A program made the position numbers and the translations under genes. The notes under the pieces were generated by a model. The model did no database searches and had not been told where the DNA came from. It saw only the letters and a list, made by a program, of their open reading frames with translations. A DNA stretch of 64,000 nt from Arthrobacter sp. YN (GTDB lineage Bacteria > Actinomycetota > Actinomycetes > Actinomycetales > Micrococcaceae), in the NCBI RefSeq assembly GCF_002224285.1, contig NZ_CP022436.1, positions 186,001-250,000 of the forward strand, read 5' to 3'. Shown here piece by piece: positions 17,734 to 26,078 of the stretch (position 1 is the first letter of the stretch; each line of letters begins with the position of its first letter).

Positions 17734-18584
17734 CGTTTGAAATAGTCCGAGATATCCGAGACGAGTTCGTTCACTGCTGCAGGAATGGACCCATGGAATC
17801 CCTTGGGCGAAACTTCCAACGTGCTGCCGGGAACAGCCCTGTTCAGCCGGGCAGCGGTGACCTTGTAGAACTGGGGGCTCTTCTTGCCCACCATGAAGTG
17901 CGTGCTGGACGGCAGGATGGAAAAATCGGTCGGAGTATCTGCGGCTTCGAAGGCTGCCTTCAGCTCACCAACACCTGAAGGCATGAGCTCGCGGAAAAGC
18001 CTGTTCACTTTGGTCCCCGACACCACAGCCATGAGTCCCGCCAGAATGGGCTCAGGAACCCGGGCAAGGGCAGTTCCCGGCTGCATTCCGCGCTTCATCC
18101 GGGCCAGCGCCCGGCCAACATCGCCCTTGTCGACCGAATCCGCGAAGCCAGCCAGCCAACCGGTGTCCATGCTGCCATCGATGTTCACCGCGGCGTCGTA
18201 AACAGCGAGCTTGTCCGGCTGGTGGTGCGTGCCGGCGAAAGCCTGGGCGGCATTCAAAGCCACAGACCCACCCAGGCTGTGGCCAAAGATGTTCCGGGCG
18301 CCGGTGGCGTCCATGATGGTGCGGACATCGGCGATCTCCGTAGCCATGGAGTAGTAGTGCGGCTGCTCGGTGGATTTACCCCGGCCACGGCGGTCGTACA
18401 CGTCCACAGCCCAGCCAGCACCGAGGCCTTTGGCCAAAGCGACGGAGAAGGGCCGATAAATGAGTGCCGTGAGGAACGCGCCGCCGATCAGGACCACCCG
18501 GCGCTCCCCGGGTGCGTCTTCGGTGCCGTAGCTGTACAAGGCGAGCCGTCCGCCGTCGTGCGTCTGAATATCGCGTTCCCTCAC
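17730..18584 (-). CDS. Alpha/beta-hydrolase, paralogue 2
   Basis: A 284-aa alpha/beta-hydrolase resembling its two neighbours. 'VYDRRGRGKS' precedes the nucleophile elbow GHSLGG, and the C-terminal 'PKGFHGSI' supplies the likely catalytic His. The start context is 'GAACGCGATATT' after ATG-AGG, with no strong ribosome site. It lies 9 bp downstream of paralogue 3 and 80 bp upstream of paralogue 1, so the three are probably one transcription unit. Cytoplasmic; substrate unknown. Confidence 0.85.
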   Translation of the reverse strand: MRERDIQTHDGGRLALYSYGTEDAPGERRVVLIGGAFLTALIYRPFSVALAKGLGAGWAVDVYDRRGRGKSTEQPHYYSMATEIADVRTIMDATGARNIFGHSLGGSVALNAAQAFAGTHHQPDKLAVYDAAVNIDGSMDTGWLAGFADSVDKGDVGRALARMKRGMQPGTALARVPEPILAGLMAVVSGTKVNRLFRELMPSGVGELKAAFEAADTPTDFSILPSSTHFMVGKKSPQFYKVTAARLNRAVPGSTLEVSPKGFHGSIPAAVNELVSDISDYFKR

Positions 18585-18593
18585 CGGAACATC

Positions 18594-19490
18594 CTAGGTG
18601 GCATCCGGAAGTTCGCCATGGAACCGGGTCCCGGAAAGGAACCGCGCTATGCGGGCCGCGAGCCGCTTGCCCGGCCGCAACGGCCCTTCGTGGAACTGCA
18701 ACGGCACCACAGCAAAGTCGATTACCGGCACGGCCCCGGCCAGGGTGCGGCCGGTCTCTGCGAAGTACGACGGACTCCAACCGCCGCTGAGCATCAACGT
18801 GGGCGTGGAGAGTTCCATGAAGTCGTGAAGGTGGGCATCGGCGTCCAGGACTGCACGCATTTCGGTGACTGCCGTGGGCAGCAGGGAGCGCATCTCCAGG
18901 CCCAGGCGGGTCCGGGCCGACAGGACACTGAGCGTGCGCAGCGCCCCCATGGGCAGATAGGAAATTGGCCCGGCGGTTCCCAAGCCCTGCACCAGATGCG
19001 CCCACGCGTGATCCAGCTGACCGGCAGTGACCGCTTCCTCAAGCTCGGGCCGCCACCGGCTGCTGAGATTGCCTGACAGCGACACTGCGGCGTCGTAAGT
19101 GACCAGTTTGTTGATGCGGGCCCGCCTCGCGGCCTGCAGCGCCACGAAGCCGCCATAGCTGTGCGCCACAACGTCCGTGGAGCCGGTCTTCTCCATCACC
19201 GCGAGGAGGTCCGCGATCTCGGTTTCCACCGAATAGCCCGACGGCTGCGGCGCGGACCGCCCCCGGCCGCGCCGGTTATAGCTGTGAACCGGGCGCCCCA
19301 GCATGACGCTCAGGGTCCGCGCGAAAGGCCAGTACAGCGAGTCCGTCACCAAAGTGCCATGAACAAGCACGACGCCGGCGGGTTCGGCGGGTGCCTTCGA
19401 GCCGGGAATTGACGCTGCTGACGCGGGCCGGAAGGTGTGCACCTCAAGCTGCCCGCCGCCGTCGACCGTTTCAACTGTCCATGTCTCCAC
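18594..19490 (-). CDS. Alpha/beta-hydrolase, paralogue 3
   Basis: About 298 aa from the GTG at 19490. The open frame continues upstream to 19676, but that part would overlap the 5' end of lysS on the other strand and has no hydrolase similarity, so the shorter start is preferred. 'SYNRRGRGRS' precedes the nucleophile elbow AHSYGG. The expected C-terminal His may be in 'LQFHEGPL'. It is the first gene of the three-hydrolase unit and divergent from lysS by about 75 bp. Confidence 0.8.
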   Translation of the reverse strand: METWTVETVDGGGQLEVHTFRPASAASIPGSKAPAEPAGVVLVHGTLVTDSLYWPFARTLSVMLGRPVHSYNRRGRGRSAPQPSGYSVETEIADLLAVMEKTGSTDVVAHSYGGFVALQAARRARINKLVTYDAAVSLSGNLSSRWRPELEEAVTAGQLDHAWAHLVQGLGTAGPISYLPMGALRTLSVLSARTRLGLEMRSLLPTAVTEMRAVLDADAHLHDFMELSTPTLMLSGGWSPSYFAETGRTLAGAVPVIDFAVVPLQFHEGPLRPGKRLAARIARFLSGTRFHGELPDAT

Positions 19491-19566
19491 AGCCTCGAGT
19501 CTATGCGTTTGCCTGATCTTGGGGCCCGGAAGTGAAGGTCCGTAATGACCGGTAAACTTAAGGACT

Positions 19567-21096
19567 GTGACTTCCGCAAACACCCCAGCCCTGAACACCT
19601 CCGCAGAGCCCATCGACGCCAGCGAGCAGATGCGCATCCGTATGGAAAAGCGCGCCAAGCTGATCGAGCGCGGCACGGAGGCCTATCCGGTGGGTGTTGA
19701 ACGGACCCATTCCCTCGGCGAAATCCGGGAGAAGTACGCGCACCTGGAAGCCGATGAAACCACCGGCGACACCGTTGGTGTCACCGGGCGCGTCGTGTTC
19801 GTGCGCAACACCGGCAAGCTGTGCTTCGCCACCCTCCAGGAGGGCGGCGTGGACGGCAAGGGCGTCCGGTTGCAGGCCATGCTGAGCCTTGCCAACGTTG
19901 GCGAGGAAGCGCTCGCCGAATGGAAGGCCCTGGTTGACCTGGGCGACCACGTCTTCATCAAGGGCGAGGTCATCTCCTCCCGCCGCGGCGAGCTGTCCGT
20001 CATGGCCGACTCCTGGTCCATGGCGTCCAAGGCCCTGCGCCCCCTCCCGGTACTGCACGCAGAACTCAACGAGGAAACCCGCGTCCGCCAGCGCTACGTG
20101 GACCTCATGGTCCGCGACGAAGCCCGCGAGATGGTCTACAAGCGCGCAGCAATCACCCGTTCGGTACGCGACACCCTGGACCGCCATGGCTACGTGGAGG
20201 TGGAAACCCCCATCCTGCAGCTGGTCCACGGCGGCGCTACGGCGCGCCCGTTCGAAACGCACATGAACGCGTTCGACCAGAAGATGACACTGCGCATCGC
20301 TACCGAGCTCTTCCTCAAGCGCGCCGTTGTGGGTGGCATCGACCGCGTTTACGATATGGGCCGTGTTTTCCGCAATGAAGGCGTGGACTCCACGCACAGC
20401 CCCGAATTCACCACCCTGGAATGCTACGAAGCCTGGGCGGACCAGTTCGTCATGGCCGAGCGCATGAAGGAAATCATCCTGAATGTGGCGGACGTCGTTG
20501 GGACACGCACCATCCAGACGGATGCCGGCGAAATCAACCTCGACGGCGAATGGGCCTGGGTTTCGGTTTACCCGGGTATTTCCGAAGCCGTGGGTGTGGA
20601 AATTACTCCGGACACCACGGTGGAGGAACTGCTGGCAATTGCGGCCAAGCACGAAGTCAAGGTGGACCCCAAGTGGGACGCCGAGAAGATTGTGGTTGAG
20701 CTGTTTGGCGAGATCGTGGAACCCACCCTGCTGAACCCGACGTTCGTTTACGACTACCCGCCGTCGGCACAGCCGCTGGCCCGACCACACCGTGAAGACG
20801 GGCGCCTCATCGAGGCCTGGGACCTGATCATCGGCGGCATGGAGCGCGGTACAGCCTTCTCGGAACTCATTGACCCCGTCATCCAGCGCGAACGCCTCAC
20901 GGAGCAGTCACGCCGCTCCGCAGCTGGTGATGAGGAAGCCATGCAACTGGACGAGGACTTCCTCCGCGCCCTCGAATACGGTGCGCCGCCCATGGGCGGC
21001 ATCGGGCTCGGCATTGACCGTTTGGTCATGCTGTTCACCGGGGCCGGCATTCGCGAAACCATTCTGTTCCCCTTGCTGAAGCCTGAAGGACACTGA
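19567..21096 (+). CDS. lysS: Lysyl-tRNA synthetase (class II)
   Basis: A 509-aa protein, the usual length. It charges tRNA-Lys with lysine in the cytoplasm. The N-terminal OB-fold anticodon-binding domain covers residues about 60-165. Class II motif 2 is at 'RVFRNEGVDSTHSPEFTTLE' and motif 3 at 'GGIGLGIDRLVML' near the C-terminus. It begins with GTG. It is followed after 2 bp by a small membrane protein and then lsr2. The lysS-lsr2-clpC order is, from memory, also found in mycobacteria. Confidence 0.97.
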   Translation: MTSANTPALNTSAEPIDASEQMRIRMEKRAKLIERGTEAYPVGVERTHSLGEIREKYAHLEADETTGDTVGVTGRVVFVRNTGKLCFATLQEGGVDGKGVRLQAMLSLANVGEEALAEWKALVDLGDHVFIKGEVISSRRGELSVMADSWSMASKALRPLPVLHAELNEETRVRQRYVDLMVRDEAREMVYKRAAITRSVRDTLDRHGYVEVETPILQLVHGGATARPFETHMNAFDQKMTLRIATELFLKRAVVGGIDRVYDMGRVFRNEGVDSTHSPEFTTLECYEAWADQFVMAERMKEIILNVADVVGTRTIQTDAGEINLDGEWAWVSVYPGISEAVGVEITPDTTVEELLAIAAKHEVKVDPKWDAEKIVVELFGEIVEPTLLNPTFVYDYPPSAQPLARPHREDGRLIEAWDLIIGGMERGTAFSELIDPVIQRERLTEQSRRSAAGDEEAMQLDEDFLRALEYGAPPMGGIGLGIDRLVMLFTGAGIRETILFPLLKPEGH

Positions 21097-21098
21097 CC

Positions 21099-21272
21099 GT
21101 GGAGTACATAGCAGTCCTTGCGCCGTCCATAGTTGTAGGTTTGATCTTCTGGTTTGCCATGAAGTCAATCTTCAATGCAGACAAATCCGAGCGTCAGGCA
21201 GAAGCCCGCGCCCAGGCCGAAGCGAATTCAAAAAATGCCGGCCCGGCGTCCGAAGGTCCAGCCGCTAAATAG
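21099..21272 (+). CDS. Small single-pass membrane protein downstream of lysS
   Basis: 57 aa from a GTG start, 2 bp after the lysS stop, with GAAGGA about 9 nt upstream. Residues 4-22 (IAVLAPSIVVGLIFWFAMK) form one hydrophobic segment. The rest is a charged, Ala/Glu-rich cytoplasmic tail (SERQAEARAQAEANSK). The spacing implies co-translation with lysS. No function is recognised. It is short, but composition, start signal and position all support a real gene. Confidence 0.65.
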   Translation: MEYIAVLAPSIVVGLIFWFAMKSIFNADKSERQAEARAQAEANSKNAGPASEGPAAK

Positions 21273-21278
21273 GCTCCT

Positions 21279-21309
21279 AAATGGGTTCCACTTTCACGTG
21301 AATCCATTT
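21279..21309. other. Imperfect inverted repeat between lysS operon and lsr2
   Basis: 'aaatgg' (21279-21284) and 'ccattt' (21304-21309) flank 'gttccac' and 'gtgaat', giving a partly mismatched 31-bp hairpin. It lies just before the lsr2 promoter. It could be a weak terminator for lysS or an operator; there is no T tract. Confidence 0.4.
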
Positions 21310-21314
21310 GTGCT

Positions 21315-21344
21315 TTGACGTGCGTGCTTGCCGTGAACGATAAT
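21315..21344 (+). promoter_or_regulatory. Promoter of lsr2
   Basis: TTGACG (21315-21320), 18-bp spacer, GATAAT (21339-21344). Close to the housekeeping sigma consensus and about 58 bp before the lsr2 start. Confidence 0.65.
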
Positions 21345-21401
21345 CGACAAAGGAACCCGGGGAATTTCTGATTATCCATCCCTCCAAAAGAGAGGCAACT
21401 C

Positions 21402-21728
21402 ATGGCACAGAAAGTAAAAATCATCCTCGTCGATGACCTGGATGAAGGGGCTGCGGACGAAACTGTCCGCTTCGGCCTGGACGGTGTGAGCTACGAAATG
21501 GACCTGTCCACAGCAAACGCAGCGTCGCTGCGGAAGGCCCTGGAACCGTTTGTCGCAAAGGCCCGGAAGACCTCTTCCGGCCGCGGGGCGCGGGGTCGCG
21601 CTACACCGGCCCGCAACCAGGATTCCGCACAGATCCGTCAGTGGGCCCGGGATAACGGTTACACGGTCAACAGCCGCGGACGTATTCAGGCTGAAATTCA
21701 GGAAGCCTACCAAAAGGCCAATTCCTGA
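21402..21728 (+). CDS. lsr2: Lsr2 nucleoid-associated protein / xenogeneic silencer
   Basis: 108 aa. Lsr2 bridges AT-rich DNA and silences acquired genes in actinobacteria (functional analogue of H-NS). The N-terminal dimerisation domain is 'MAQKVKIILVDDLDEGAADETVRFGLDGVSYEMDLS' in outline (residues 1-60), followed by a basic linker. The C-terminal DNA-binding domain carries the minor-groove motif RGR in 'NSRGRIQ'. AGAGAGG lies about 8 nt upstream of the ATG. Its own promoter and terminator make it a single-gene unit. Confidence 0.96.
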   Translation: MAQKVKIILVDDLDEGAADETVRFGLDGVSYEMDLSTANAASLRKALEPFVAKARKTSSGRGARGRATPARNQDSAQIRQWARDNGYTVNSRGRIQAEIQEAYQKANS

Positions 21729-21739
21729 TTCACCACTTC

Positions 21740-21768
21740 AATGCCCCGGCAGTCACTGCCGGGGCATT
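21740..21768 (+). terminator. Terminator of lsr2
   Basis: Perfect 13-bp stem 'aatgccccggcag'/'ctgccggggcatt' with loop 'tca', followed by 'ggttgttt'. Starts 11 bp after the lsr2 stop. Confidence 0.85.
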
Positions 21769-22098
21769 GGTTGTTTAACGAGCCGGGTTTGTTGGGCTCC
21801 ACCGTGGCCTGCCGGTGGAATAATCCGTGAATCTGCCCGGTGCTGGACGGCCCGTTTACCGGTGCTATTGGGGGAGCGGCAAAGCGTCCCGATTACTCCG
21901 CCGTGGAATACGCCCGGGGTGCCCAGACGGCAGGCTGCCGGGGCCGGCTGGCAGGATGTCACCGTCGCCTGCCGCGGTCAAGGGGAAGTTCCCGTTTTAT
22001 TCCTCAGCGGCGTCATGTTTCCCCTGTGGCGAACACGCTCCAAAAGTGTTGCTCCGGCACGTAGCATCAAAGTACGTCGTAGCTAGGAGTGTGGCGAA
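21769..22098 (+). other. Region between lsr2 and clpC
   Basis: 330 bp with no credible gene. It must contain the clpC promoter. I found no clean -35/-10 pair and no confident ClgR or HspR operator. 'aggagt' at 22085-22090 is the clpC ribosome site. Confidence 0.5.
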
Positions 22099-24591
22099 AT
22101 GTTTGAGAGATTTACGGACCGTGCCCGTCGCGTGGTCGTCCTTGCCCAAGAAGAGGCACGGATGCTCAACCACAATTACATCGGTACCGAGCACATCCTC
22201 TTGGGTCTGATCCACGAGGGTGAAGGCGTTGCTGCCAAGGCGCTCGAGTCCCTGAGCATTTCGCTCGATGGCGTTCGCGAGCAAGTACAGGAGATCATCG
22301 GCCAGGGCCAGCAAGCCCCGTCCGGTCACATCCCCTTTACGCCGCGTGCCAAGAAGGTGCTTGAGCTTTCCCTTCGTGAAGCACTGCAGCTCGGCCACAA
22401 CTACATCGGTACTGAGCACATCCTGCTCGGCCTCATTCGCGAAGGCGAAGGCGTGGCCGCACAGGTGCTGGTGAAGCTTGGCGCAGACCTGAACCGGGTC
22501 CGCCAGCAGGTCATCCAGCTGCTCTCCGGGTACCAGGGCAAGGAGACCGCAGGCAGCGGCTCCGGCCAGGGCCAGCCGGAAGGTACCCCTGCCGGTTCGG
22601 TGGTGCTTGACCAGTTCGGACGCAACCTGACCCAGGCTGCCCGCGAAAACAAGCTCGATCCTGTGATCGGCCGCGAGCAGGAGATGGAACGCGTCATGCA
22701 GGTCCTCTCCCGCCGTACCAAGAACAACCCGGTGCTGATCGGTGAGCCCGGCGTCGGTAAGACTGCCGTCGTCGAAGGCCTCGCCCAGGCGATTGTCCGC
22801 GGCGATGTCCCGGAGACCATCAAGGACAAGCAGCTGTACACGCTTGACCTGGGTTCCCTGGTTGCCGGCTCCCGTTACCGCGGTGACTTCGAAGAGCGCC
22901 TGAAGAAGGTCCTCAAGGAAATCCGCACCCGCGGCGACATCATCCTCTTCATTGACGAGATCCACACCCTCGTTGGTGCAGGTGCTGCCGAAGGCGCCAT
23001 TGATGCTGCGTCCATCCTGAAGCCGATGCTCGCCCGTGGTGAACTCCAGACCATCGGTGCCACCACTCTTGACGAGTACCGCAAGCACATCGAAAAGGAT
23101 GCCGCGCTTGAGCGCCGCTTCCAGCCGATCCAGGTCAAGGAACCCTCGGTTGCGCACGCGATCGAGATCCTCAAGGGACTCCGCGACCGTTACGAGGCAC
23201 ACCACCGCGTCACGATTACCGACGGCGCCCTTGCCTCAGCTGCGCAGCTGGCCGAACGCTACATCTCGGACCGCTTCCTGCCGGACAAGGCGATCGACCT
23301 CATCGATGAAGCCGGCGCACGCCTGCGCATCCGCCGCATGACCGCTCCGCCGGAGCTCAAGGCCATGGACGAGCGCATTGCCGACGTGAAGATGGAGAAG
23401 GAATCCGCCATCGACGCCCAGGACTTTGAGGGTGCTGCCTCGCTGCGCGACAAGGAGCAGAAGCTCATTGCCGAACGCGCGGAGAAGGAGCGCACCTGGA
23501 AGTCCGGCGGCATGGATGACATCTCCGAGGTTGACGAGGACCTGATCGCGGAAGTTCTGGCGAACTCCACGGGCATCCCGGTCTTCAAGCTCACCGAGGA
23601 AGAGTCCTCCCGCCTGCTAAAGATGGAAGACGAACTGCACAAGCGCGTCGTCGGTCAGGACGAGGCCATCAAGGCACTGTCCCAGGCCATCCGCCGCACC
23701 CGTGCAGGCCTGAAGGACCCCAAGCGTCCCGGTGGCTCGTTCATCTTTGCCGGCCCCACGGGCGTCGGTAAGACCGAGCTCGCCAAGGCACTTGCCGAGT
23801 TCCTGTTCGGTGAAGAGGACGCCCTCATCACGCTGGACATGTCCGAGTACTCCGAGAAGCACACTGTTTCGCGTCTCTTCGGTGCACCTCCGGGCTACGT
23901 CGGCTACGAAGAAGGCGGCCAGCTGACGGAGAAGGTCCGTCGTCGTCCGTTCTCCGTGGTTCTGTTCGACGAAGTGGAGAAGGCCCACGCCGATCTCTTC
24001 AACTCACTGCTGCAGATTCTGGAAGACGGCCGCCTGACCGACTCCCAGGGCCGCGTGGTGGACTTCAAGAACACCGTCATCATCATGACCACCAACCTTG
24101 GTACCCGCGATATCTCCAAGAGCGTGGCGACGGGCTTCCAGTCCGGCACGGACACCCAGACCGGCTACAACCGGATGCGGGCCCGGGTTACCGAAGAGCT
24201 CAAGCAGCACTTCCGCCCCGAGTTCCTCAACCGTGTTGACGACGTCGTGGTGTTCCCGCAGCTGACGCAGGACGAGATCATCGAGATCGTGGACCTGTTC
24301 GTGAACCGCCTGGAGCGCCGCCTCAAGGACAAGGACATGGGCATCGAACTCACCCCCGCTGCCAAGGTTCTCCTGGCCACGCGTGGTTACGATCCCGCTA
24401 TGGGTGCCCGGCCGCTGCGCCGCACCATCCAGCGCGAGATCGAGGACCAGCTGTCCGAGAAGATCCTGTTCGGCGAGATCCACTCCGGCGACATCGTTGT
24501 GGTGGACGTTGACGGCGAAGGTGACGACGCCAAGTTCACGTTCGAAGGCAACGCCAAACCGCGCATCCCGGAGATCGCTCCGACCGCGTAA
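22099..24591 (+). CDS. clpC: ATP-dependent Clp protease ATP-binding subunit ClpC
   Basis: An 830-aa Hsp100 unfoldase that feeds substrates to ClpP. It has two N-terminal Clp repeats (residues 1-150), a first AAA+ module with Walker A 'GEPGVGKT' and Walker B 'ILFIDEIHT', and a UVR-type middle segment near '[18 protein letters not shown]'. The second AAA+ module has 'GPTGVGKT', and a ClpB D2-small domain follows. The C-terminal extension ends '[10 protein letters not shown]'. Full family length. It is probably transcribed alone, with a strong terminator after it. Confidence 0.97.
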   Translation: MFERFTDRARRVVVLAQEEARMLNHNYIGTEHILLGLIHEGEGVAAKALESLSISLDGVREQVQEIIGQGQQAPSGHIPFTPRAKKVLELSLREALQLGHNYIGTEHILLGLIREGEGVAAQVLVKLGADLNRVRQQVIQLLSGYQGKETAGSGSGQGQPEGTPAGSVVLDQFGRNLTQAARENKLDPVIGREQEMERVMQVLSRRTKNNPVLIGEPGVGKTAVVEGLAQAIVRGDVPETIKDKQLYTLDLGSLVAGSRYRGDFEERLKKVLKEIRTRGDIILFIDEIHTLVGAGAAEGAIDAASILKPMLARGELQTIGATTLDEYRKHIEKDAALERRFQPIQVKEPSVAHAIEILKGLRDRYEAHHRVTITDGALASAAQLAERYISDRFLPDKAIDLIDEAGARLRIRRMTAPPELKAMDERIADVKMEKESAIDAQDFEGAASLRDKEQKLIAERAEKERTWKSGGMDDISEVDEDLIAEVLANSTGIPVFKLTEEESSRLLKMEDELHKRVVGQDEAIKALSQAIRRTRAGLKDPKRPGGSFIFAGPTGVGKTELAKALAEFLFGEEDALITLDMSEYSEKHTVSRLFGAPPGYVGYEEGGQLTEKVRRRPFSVVLFDEVEKAHADLFNSLLQILEDGRLTDSQGRVVDFKNTVIIMTTNLGTRDISKSVATGFQSGTDTQTGYNRMRARVTEELKQHFRPEFLNRVDDVVVFPQLTQDEIIEIVDLFVNRLERRLKDKDMGIELTPAAKVLLATRGYDPAMGARPLRRTIQREIEDQLSEKILFGEIHSGDIVVVDVDGEGDDAKFTFEGNAKPRIPEIAPTA

Positions 24592-24610
24592 GGCCAACGC
24601 TTCATCCCGG

Positions 24611-24646
24611 AAGCCCCACCTGCTCCGCAAGGAGTTGGTGGGGCTT
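24611..24646 (+). terminator. Terminator of clpC
   Basis: Stem 'aagccccacc'/'ggtggggctt' with an inner 'ctcc...ggag' pairing, 20 bp after the clpC stop. The T tract is poor ('ctgcgttg'). Confidence 0.7.
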
Positions 24647-24660
24647 CTGCGTTGGGCCCG

Positions 24661-24721
24661 AGTTTTTGTACAGGTAGAGCCCTTAAGGTGGCCTCTAGAG
24701 GGCGTTGTCTGTACAAAAACT
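24661..24721. promoter_or_regulatory. 61-bp inverted repeat with TGTACA in each arm (candidate operator)
   Basis: Perfect 13-bp arms 'agtttttgtacag' (24661-24673) and 'ctgtacaaaaact' (24709-24721), with a second inner pairing 'gccct'/'agggc'. Each arm contains the palindrome TGTACA. It ends 23 bp before the glycosyltransferase start. There is no downstream T tract, so it is more likely an operator or RNA hairpin than a terminator. Confidence 0.55.
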
Positions 24722-24744
24722 TCACGAACCGGAACGGGGATCGA

Positions 24745-25961
24745 ATGCGGGTACTTATGGTGGCTCCCGGGACGCGTGGGGATGTGGCGCCCATGGCCGG
24801 GCTCGGAGCCCGTCTGCAGGTGCAGGGTTACGAGGTTGCCATTGCGGCCAATCCCGCCTACGCCCCTCTGGTTGTTGAGTCAGGATGCGAGTTCAGGCCG
24901 CTGCCGGGGGACCTGGCGGAACTCATCAAGCAGCCAGCCCCTGGCGCCAAGGCAGCACCCGGCAGCGTGCTGACGTTCTGGCGGAAGCTTGGCGAGTACA
25001 TGGACAACGCGGCAACGGGAACCTTGGCTGCTGCCGAGGCCGGAGCCGATGTCATCATGGCCAACTCGGTGGCACCCTATGCCTATGACATTGCCGAGGC
25101 CTTCGGCATCCCGGCCATGGGGGCGCATTTGCAGCCAACCGAACCGAGTGCGGCCTACCCGCCTGTGCTGATGAATTCGGCTCGAAGCCTCGGTGCGCTG
25201 GGGAACAGGATCATTGGCGAGCGGGCAGCTGCGGGGCCGGCACCCTACGATGCTCCCAGTGCCCGCCTTCGCAAGCAGCTCGGCCTGCGCAAGGAAAGCC
25301 GGGCAGCGGGCGAACGTCGTCGGAGGAAGGCCCGGGCAACCATTCTTCACGGCATCAGTCCCACCGTCCTGCCGCGACCCGCCGATTGGCATGCGGGATT
25401 GGTGATGGCCGGATATTGGTGGCCTCCGGAGCATTCAGGCTGGGAGCCCTCCGCGGACCTGGTGGACTTTCTCGCAGGCGGTCCAGCACCCGTCTTCATT
25501 GGTTTCGGCAGCAGCGCGGACCTTGACCCCGACTTCGTCCTCGAGGCCACGCGTCGTGCCGGAGTTCGGGCTGTTGTGCAGGGCGCGGAGGGCGCGTTGG
25601 GCGATGATGCCATGGGCGTCGGGAGTGTCCCGCACGAGTGGCTGTTCCCCGAATGGCTGCTGTTGTTCACCATGCCGGCGCTGGAACCACTGCTGCCGGC
25701 CTTCGCGCGGGCGTGCCGTCAGTAGGTGTTCCCGTGTATACGGACCAGCCGCTCTGGGCCTCGCGGATCGCAAACCTGGGCGCCGGTCCCCAACCGCTTC
25801 CGTACAAGAAGCTGACTCCGGAGCGCCTTGGTGACGCGATCGCCGAAGCCGTAAGAACGCCGTCGTACGCGCAGCAAGCGCAGATCCTGGCGGCCGCCAT
25901 TGCGAAGGAAGACGGGACTGAGCCGGTGGTCGAAGCCCTTCGGGCCCTTCCATCCAAGTAG
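24745..25961 (+). pseudogene. UGT-type glycosyltransferase, frameshifted
   Basis: About 405 codons in two frames. 24745-25650 encodes the N-terminal acceptor domain ('MRVLMVAPGTRGDVAPMAGL') and the first part of the donor domain. At the CCCC run 25647-25650 the frame changes by one base. The next frame then continues as 'MAAVVHHAGAGTTAAGLRAG', the nucleotide-sugar motif of macrolide/sterol-type UGTs, to a stop at 25961. Restoring one C would give 'HEWLFPRMAAVVHHAG', matching the family exactly. So this is either a recent pseudogene or a homopolymer sequencing error. The start has GGGGA 5 nt upstream. The acceptor is unknown. Confidence 0.85.
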
Positions 25962-26016
25962 CAGCACAGCGCGTTGAGAGCGCTCGTGACGCGCTGTGCT
26001 GCGACTTAGTTGGGTT
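25954..26016. repeat. Long palindromic repeat, member A
   Basis: A 63-bp imperfect palindrome. Perfect inner arms 'gcagcacagcgcg' (25961-25973) and 'cgcgctgtgctgc' (25990-26002) surround a centre with 'gagcgctc' (25978-25985). The outer ends are 'ccaagtag' and 'gacttagttgggtt'. The right end matches member B (62015-62083) at 19 of 20 bases, and the centre octamer is the same. The 'tag' in the left end is the stop codon of the glycosyltransferase frame. Confidence 0.75.
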
Positions 26017-26078
26017 CGGGATATGTGAAAGTACTGTTTCACTGTGAGTGAACCACCCTGTGATCGGGAGCACAATGC

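Noticed and set aside
19558..20790. 410-codon minus-strand frame
   Set aside because: Lies antisense to lysS, which has all class II synthetase motifs.
21997..24630. Long minus-strand frames (402 and 208 codons) opposite clpC
   Set aside because: Codon-periodicity shadows of clpC; no recognisable domain.
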